Shown here piece by piece: positions 57,703-64,000 of a stretch of DNA of 64,000 bases (within the stretch, counting starts at the first letter, position 1; every line of letters starts with the position of its first letter). Where the stretch lies: the NCBI GenBank assembly GCA_007922195.1, contig ML681992.1, positions 41,565,221 through 41,629,220 on the forward strand, in the 5' to 3' direction. This DNA comes from Podocnemis expansa. Taxonomy: Eukaryota > Chordata > Testudines > Podocnemididae. The notes under the pieces are model-generated. The model did no database searches and had not been told where the DNA came from. It was given only the letters and a program-made list of their open reading frames with translations. The position numbers were made by a program, and so were the translations under genes.

Positions 57703-58565
57703 AAAATAGAAAATGAGGGGAGTGGGTCATGAGTCTTTAAAAGTGCCAGTAGAAAAAAGAGTGCCAGTTTCAGATGTATTTCTGACCAGTGTCAGAAAAC
57801 TAAAGAATTCATTCCTGTACAGAAAGGTGTAGTTTATTGACAGTGTGGCCAGTGGCTTTTTGAGTCAGGAACAGCAGCTAGATTCCACAGTATTAAGGGT
57901 CTGTGTGTGACTGGAAGCTGTGGGGGAAGCAGACAGACACAGACTGGTGGCAGGTGGTAGACAGTGCCACAATTGAGGGAAACTGGGGCCCAGAGACGAG
58001 GATGGGCCTTTGCCCCTCCCCTAGACAGCCAAATGTGGGCAAGCTCACTAGTCATTGACTTCAATTAGTGCCTGCAACCTTCAAGTTGACTTTAATTATT
58101 GCCTAATTGACTCATCTTTAATTTTAGTTGACTTTAATTCGTGTCTGCAACCCTCGGATGGAACCTCACTCTGGAAAGGATGGACTTAGAGGATTTAGCC
58201 ATAGGGCTAATGTCCTAAAAGTGGACTCAGGACCAGAGTTCAGCATGGAACAGTTGGAGCACTGAGCATGTGGCAGGGACCAGTTGAGACTAATTCCACA
58301 GTACCACCACCAGGAAGTGCCCAGCAGGTAGTCATGTGCAGCAGATTGTTTATGCTATTTAAATTAACTCTATTACTATTAAATTGTTTCAGGTATATAA
58401 ATGCATCCAGCACAGCATGTTTCAAACATGTGGGATTTGAGGGTGGGGCTTGGGCCTGTGCCCCGGATCTTTTTCTTATCCAGCAACACCCCTGGTTTGC
58501 AAAAGCTTTTGATGATGATGTAGTGGTCCACATAAAGGAAAAGGCTGGGAACCACTGGTCTGGGG

Positions 58566-59170
58566 ACTTTATAGATATTTAATCTGTGTCAAATGTAAAT
58601 TTGCTAAATTCATAATTCTTATCTCTTTCAAACTGAAGTCACATTTTTATTTTGTTCAGATTCTTGGTTTTTGACAGTCAGCTATGGCTAAATTTATGAC
58701 AAAATGCTATCAGCGCATACTTAGGGCTTCTTATTCCCACAGAAGAAATGTCAAGCATTTACATTTTAACAAAATAAAATATCAGTATAGCACAATTCTT
58801 CATGCTAGTGTTCTCAACAGCATAATGCACTTCCTATCTGGAGTTGGACACATGCCAAGAGTCCAACATTTCTTACTACATTTTTGACTATCACATAATT
58901 CACATCAACTCAAGTAGAATGAAAGGTAAAGCTGTCTTTATATTATAGTCTTGTAAATTTTTCTGAAGAAATGCTGACATTACTGTTTTCACTTAGTCTT
59001 TCATTTTTGCTATGAGAGCTTTACTTTGATCATGAGGGCCATCGATGCACACACCCCATTTCAAGCCTAATTTACTACTGATTAACTTTCAAAAATATAG
59101 ATGTGCGAATATCATGTGTAATTCAACTCTACCATTATTGGCAGTACGCTAAGGTCCTTACTTAGATTTT

Positions 59171-59201
<31 letters not shown>

Positions 59202-59621
59202 GACATATTAGCTACAATTACTGTGCCCCAATAGCAACAAGGCCCTTTGTCCTGGGCACCAAATAAAAACATGAGTCCCTTTCCCAAAGAGTTCATGGTT
59301 TAATTTAGAGCAGAAGAATGCAACAACAAGTAGGAAAGCAGACTAAGGAGGGCAAGCAAGAACCACCACCTCATATAATTATTTAAAATTGAGTAAAAGT
59401 TGAAGCTTAAGTTTTGGGGTCCTATGGTACTATTTCAATAGTCTAATGAGAAAAATGGCATCATATTGTATCTGACATAATATGGCACAAGTATATTGTC
59501 TAGAAGTAGAAATCCTAATAATATACACATTTTCATACAAGAGCTGAATAGTGGCCTTTTTAGTCCACTGCTCAGAACCAGACACTTAAGAGGAAGTTGC
59601 AAGAAACCCCTCCAGTGCTCC
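58566..59621. other. Unique AT-rich DNA with a 26-A run
   Basis: The A run lies at 59175-59200. No retrogene or exon is recognised upstream of it. Confidence 0.5.
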
Positions 59622-59745
59622 TAGGAATAACCATCCTGGGTCTAATCAATGGTACCTGTGCCCAGTATCCAGTCTCTGACAGTGGCCAGTACCAGAGCTT
59701 CAGACAGAGTTTCCAAAAAAGGGCAATACTGCTGAGATCTAACCT
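59622..59745 (-). repeat. L3-type CR1 3'-end fragment
   Basis: CATCCTGGGTCTAATCAATG, CAGTATCCAGTCTCTGACAG and TGGCCAGTACCAGAGCTTCA match the complement of the L3-type CR1 terminus also seen at 10022. Confidence 0.7.
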
Positions 59746-62739
59746 TCTTCCTCTCCCAGCCAGAGGCTTAGAGTCACTCCAAACATGGGGTTGCATCCCT
59801 GACCATCCTGGCTAGTACACACTGATGGACCTTTCCTCTTTACTTATGCTCTCTCACTCCGCAGTGGGTACTCTGCTTTGGTACATATAAATCTGCATAA
59901 CAGAGATGTTCTACACAATGCCATCCAGTTAGTATATGAATGTGACTGGAAATATGAGTTCATACCCCTTGTAAACTGGATTAGCAACTCAGTTATGCAA
60001 TAGTTTAATGTTGACTGGATTTTCAGCATAGAACCCATATAAACAAACTGCTATTTTATAGCATTGAGCAATCTTGTATTAATTCCACTTTGAGAAAATG
60101 AAGCAGGCACACAGTAGCCGCCTTAATGATAACTGACTGAAACCAAGTGTTTTAGATGTTCCTTTCAACATAGATACATCCCTGTGATAGATTTTTCACC
60201 AATAAAATTTTTCAAAAAGGTTTTGCAACACATCCATATCAGTTAAGAAATATTAATTATAGTGTGTTATGCTCTCAAATGACCTATAAAATCAACTCTT
60301 TCAATTGTTCAGTGTTCTTTGCATCAGTTTTTGTGTTTGTTTATTTATGGCACCTACTGCATGGGAATAGACTTTTTAAAACAAGGGTAACAAAAATCAG
60401 CAGACCTATTGCACAAAAGTTCCTTCATGTCACTCCTAGCAGTGAGCAGATTCTGATAAATGTCATTTCATAAAGAGAAATAATCAGAAATAGAAAACTG
60501 TCTTCTCACAGCATCACTGTGCCAGCTCAAGAACAATATATTTGTCACATGAACCTTCACAGCATGCTTCCAAACAGGCTGATGAAATTTCAGCATGCAG
60601 TGTCTTACTGAAGCAACGTGAAGACAGTTTTGTGGCACTGTTTCTGTATTTACTGCCAGGCCCATCCTCATCATAAATTACTTAGTTTTATTTGTGATAT
60701 AAAATGCAATGTAGGACACTGGTGCATAAAATAAAAACCTGTGAACTTGTACTGAATAGGCTAAAGTAGATTTACTGTGCCAGCCTCAGCATGGACTATT
60801 AGAAGTGGTTCTACATGGTTGAAACATTCAGAGACTTACTTTCTAAAGAATGAAGGGCAACCACTCCACGGGTGTCAAACTCATTCAATGTGGGCGGGCT
60901 ACACTGGAAGGCAAGACACCTGTTGCAGGCTATGTGGCTGCATGAGTTCCCCAAACCTTTTTCCTTCCATGTTCAGAGTAAGAAAGTGTCATTTTGCAGT
61001 CTATTTTTTTTTATCATAACCAAAAAAACCCCTGATCCTGATCCAGTCCACAGGCTGAGTCTGACACCCCTAGAGGTGTGAAATGACACCACAGAAGTCT
61101 GTTGATATCTTCTCAGAAAAGTGGAAATCAAGATGTCACATGTAACAAACATTTGCTAATCTTACTTTATGATTTACTTTAACATTAGTGTAACATAAGG
61201 TGGGCTCTCCTTTAAAAAAAATGTGTGGGGGGGTTGCCCATTTTTAATCTACCCCATATTGTTATTTTATCATTTCCTTTCCAAAACGCGTAGGCAATTT
61301 GTGACAAGATACCCTATGTATTTACCCTACATATTCACCACAACTATATTATCATCATGTTTGTACAAACTATTCTTTCTGAGCCATCATTTGAAAAGTC
61401 AAACTGTAGAGCATTAATATCCCATTGAAATGTATGCACCTTCATTGTCACTCAGTTAAGATTTTGCTGTACATTTGTTACTAAAACATGCAGGTCTGAG
61501 AAACCTTCACAGAGTAGCTCCTCAGAGAGCAAGAGTGATGAACATATTGCTAGCTGTTAAGTGACCATCACTGGCTATCCTCCAGCAAGGGAGCTGTAAC
61601 CAAAAACACTTGCTTGAGCACACACACTATAGGGGCTGTCTAACCTGATGACATAGTGAAGATTTTTTTCCCATGCCTAGGGAAGCATAAAGGAAGGACA
61701 GCAATATCAGCAGCATGCCTGCCTCTTTTCCAAGAAAGCTATCTGGAAAACAAAGAGACCTCCACTGAAGGCTGTGGATGGTCCAGACCTAACTGGGAGG
61801 TATTCCAGTTAACATGAAATTTGGGATGGAGAAATCCTCTTGCTTTTAATATTATTAATTTGGTAAAGTTTAGGACTTCATTGATTTTTTTTTTAATTTC
61901 CTTTTGTAACCAGCTCTGATCTCCTATGCCAATACCACTATCATCATTTAAATCTATCCTTCTGTAGTTAAAATTATTTTGCTTTTAATTTAAACCAGTG
62001 AGTTTGTCTAGAAGACTGGAGGCATCTGCTCAGATCACCAAGTCTGGTGCAAGTCAACTATCTTTTGAAGTAGTGGTAAGCTAATTAATGAGCCTGCATT
62101 GCTCAAGGAGGCTTTGAGCAGTATAAAGCTATGTCTATCCCAGAAAGTTTTGCTAACAAAATTTTTACCAGCAGACAGCCAATGCTATAATTAAATTGCT
62201 ATCGTGCGTCTTCACTATCACCTTCTGTCAGCGGATTACATTCACATTATCGGCTCTTTGGTCGACAAAGCGAGGAGTGCACTGTGGTTAGCTATCCCAT
62301 TCTGCAACTGCATGCAGAGCACTTTGGGAAGAGTTTTCAATGCCTCATGGGCCAGGCACAGTGTCACAGGATGAAGGTTTCTGAATCCTGCAGCCTACTA
62401 GTTTGACAGCTGCATTTAAATTGCCATCAACCAAACTGACACTGCTGAACACAGAAGCCCAAAGAAGGTGTAGGGGGAGGAGGGAAGTGTGTGAGTGAGC
62501 GAAAGTGTGTGTATGTGACAGACAGACCAACTGTACTGAGGACAGTGAGAAAAAAGTGTATTGCATTATAACACAAAAGGTAATAAGAAATAAATGACAA
62601 ACTATCTCACTGTTTTCTCTTGAGGTCTGAGGTAAGGTTGGGCAACCTGTGGATGATGCAAGTAGTGCAGCAGCCTAGAAGGAAAGTTGATGGGATTGGT
62701 GAGGATAAGTATGTGGAGGTCAGGGTTGTGAATTCTTGT
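59746..62739. other. Unique AT-rich DNA, no gene recognised
   Basis: Near 60870-61075 the words ACGGGTGTCAAACTCATTCA and AGTCTGACACCCCTAGAGGTG form a likely pair of hAT-like ends (GGGTGTCAAACTC against GAGTCTGACACCC, about 200 bp apart). TGTCTATCCCAGAAAGTTTTG near 62131 resembles the end of a small DNA transposon. No exon is recognised. Confidence 0.4.
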
Positions 62740-62931
62740 CGATGTTCCCTCTAACTAGTCATAGACTGTGTGCGCAAACAATTTCTTGGTGTGTGTAAAA
62801 ACATTTCTTTCTGAGCACCAATATTAGCACTATTGAATTTTTTTGTGCGCACTTTATTTTGTTGTGTGCGCAAGTTTCATGACCTGTGCGCATGCGCACG
62901 CGCACACGTGCACAGCTTAGAGGGAACAGTG
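62740..62931. mobile_element. hAT-type MITE with 8-bp target duplication (copy 2)
   Basis: Ends CGATGTTCCCTCT and AGAGGGAACAGTG. Flanking octamers ATTCTTGT (62732-62739) and ATTCTGGT (62932-62939) match at 7 of 8 positions. It shares ATATTAGCACTATTGAATT, GCACTTTATTTTGTTGTGTG and GTTTCATGACCT with the copy at 14612, and has an extra GC-alternating segment near 62886-62912. Confidence 0.9.
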
Positions 62932-63195
62932 ATTCTGGTGGGGGATTTTATATGAAAGATTATTTAAGTCAAAGCAATTTCAATTATGATAAATCATCTT
63001 AGTCGTCTCTGACATATTTAGAGGCCCCTCATAATATGAGACCCTAAGCCATGACTTACTTGGCCTGTGCCTAAATTTGACACAGAGGAGAGGGGGTAGA
63101 GGCGGACAGCTGAGCTCAAGCTACTTACTAGAATGGCACTTACAATGCCATGCTGGGATAATAGGGAGGCTATTTTTAGCAATATAACCTAAGGG

Positions 63196-63362
63196 TAGTG
63201 TCCACATGGGTGCTTTTACCACAGTTTTTTTCTGAAAAAGGCTCTATGCCTCTCACCTACATGGTTTTATTTTGTCAACAAAAGGATCATCGTAGTGTGT
63301 ATGCCAGGATTGTTTTGTTGACAAAGGTGACTTTTGTTGATGAAATTGTTAGTATAGACAAA
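63196..63362. mobile_element. Possible small DNA transposon
   Basis: AGTGTCCACATGGGTGCTTT on the left and TTGTTAGTATAGACA on the right could be inverted ends, and TTTTGTCAACAAAA inside is palindromic. The match of the ends is weak. Confidence 0.3.
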
Positions 63363-63629
63363 AGAATAAGACTCACATTTCAGGGGTGGAAGATGGGGGC
63401 TGAGGGAATTTGCTGGTGTCCCTCTGTTTACAGTTCATGAATGGCTTGGGAAAGTCTTCATGCTATTTAACTCAGGAGTGACTGAATGAACAGAACCTGG
63501 AAAAGACAGCCTGGGCAGGAGAGTTACAGGAAGCACCACAGTTCAGATTGCACCCTGGGGCATGTCACACAAATATCCCCTAATAGCAAGATGTAAAGGG
63601 ATGTCTCCTCAATATTGCTAGTGGAAGAT

Positions 63630-64000
63630 ACAGTCACAGAAGTGCAGGACTGAATACATGATAGAACTCTCCTTCACTTAAGGCAGGACTATGTAATAAC
63701 TAGACCATTCTTGACAGTTATTTATCACTCTAACATGATCTTAAACACTTACAATGACTAGGATTCCACAATCCCCCTAGGCAATTGTTTCACTGCTTAA
63801 TTACACTGCCAATTAGGAAGTTTTACTTAATGTCAGGCCTAAACTGCCCATGTTGCAATTTGAACCCATTGTTTCTAGTCCTATCCTCAGAGGTTAATGA
63901 GAATAAATTTCTCCTTCCTCCTAACAACAACTTTTTATGCACTTGAAAACTTGCCCCCTCCACCCCTCTCTTGTCCAGTCCAAAAAACCCATGATTCTTT
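63630..64000 (-). mobile_element. CR1 LINE 3' part, running off the window
   Basis: CTAGACCATTCTTGACAGTT, CTAGGATTCCACAATCCCCC, CCAATTAGGAAGTTTTACTT and TTGAACCCATTGTTTCTAGT are the complement of the CR1 ORF2 C-terminus and 3' UTR (compare 50400-50760). The element continues past the end of the window. Confidence 0.85.

Larger units (their letters stand above)
54080..58494. mobile_element. Inner hAT-type composite element
   Basis: Starts CAGTGGCATTGCTAG and ends, on the complement, CAGGGGTGTTGCTGG. Flanked by the exact octamer GTTTGCAA at 54072-54079 and 58495-58502. The terminal region includes the palindrome GGGGCACGTGCCCC (54108-54121), and GTGCCCCGGATC occurs near the other end, linking it to the 29854 family. 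Its 4415 positions include the 100-N gap, two LTR segments, a PLE tail and AT-rich DNA, so it has grown by later insertions. No hAT transposase is recognised in it. Confidence 0.8.
53865..58557. mobile_element. Outer hAT-type MITE, split by a 4.4-kb insertion
   Basis: Left end CAGTGCTTCCCAACCTGTGG (53865) and the complement of the right end, CAGTGGTTCCCAGCCTTTTC (58557), are hAT-like inverted termini. Adjacent octamers are GTCTAGGA (53857-53864) and GTCTGGGG (58558-58565), 6 of 8 equal. Removing 54080-58494 plus one copy of its duplication leaves a MITE of about 270 bp, containing the typical GTGGTCCGTGGTCCACTGG and GTGGTCCACATAAAGG words. Confidence 0.8.

Noticed and set aside
59175..59200. 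Poly(A) tail of a processed pseudogene
   Set aside because: No gene-like sequence or target duplication was found upstream; it is treated as a simple A run.

Overview
This is vertebrate nuclear DNA, most likely from a non-avian reptile. Turtle is my first guess, and a crocodilian is the main alternative. The repeats point there: CR1 LINEs with the 3' end that reads tcatagaatcatag on the opposite strand, older L3-type CR1 tails, Penelope-like retroelements (PLEs), many small hAT-type DNA transposons, a pogo/Tigger element and retroviral-type LTRs. I recognised no host protein-coding exon, tRNA, rRNA or CRISPR. The open frames that encode recognisable proteins all belong to transposable elements, and all are broken. 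The window reads as an intergenic or intronic repeat landscape.

Layout. At 1.6-4.7 kb an ancient L3-type CR1 tail carries two later insertions: a Penelope-like element with a 13-bp target duplication and an inverted copy of its own 3' tail at its 5' end, and a hAT MITE. At 7.1-9.0 kb a 5'-truncated PLE on the minus strand is split by a solo LTR. At 11.1-12.1 kb a fold-back pair of PLE tails is split by another LTR. The stretch from 12.7 to 27.2 kb is mostly unique AT-rich DNA, with small MITEs, a tail of a second PLE family (20.4 kb) and a GC-rich block (23.0-25.4 kb). A decayed Tigger element lies at 27.2-29.8 kb. Next to it is a 505-bp GC-rich MITE with a perfect 8-bp duplication, and at 31.1 kb a 121-bp fold-back PLE hairpin. 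A nearly full-length CR1 (esterase-type ORF1, endonuclease/RT ORF2) fills 35.2-39.7 kb. Tandem repeats lie at 42.9-43.6 kb and truncated CR1 copies at 50.3-52.4 kb. At 53.9-58.6 kb one hAT element is nested inside another; the inner one holds two inverted LTR segments and a 100-N assembly gap. The window ends inside another minus-strand CR1.

The most interesting theme is the repeated outward-facing PLE tail architecture (minus-strand tail on the left, plus-strand tail on the right) at four independent places, two of them with target duplications. It suggests that inverted, tail-outward insertion is a regular outcome of PLE integration in this lineage and can produce very short hairpin elements. 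A second theme is a GC-rich hAT-type family whose copies carry the palindrome GGGGCACGTGCCCC or decayed versions of it. All family assignments come from reading the sequence and from memory of the families; no database search was run.
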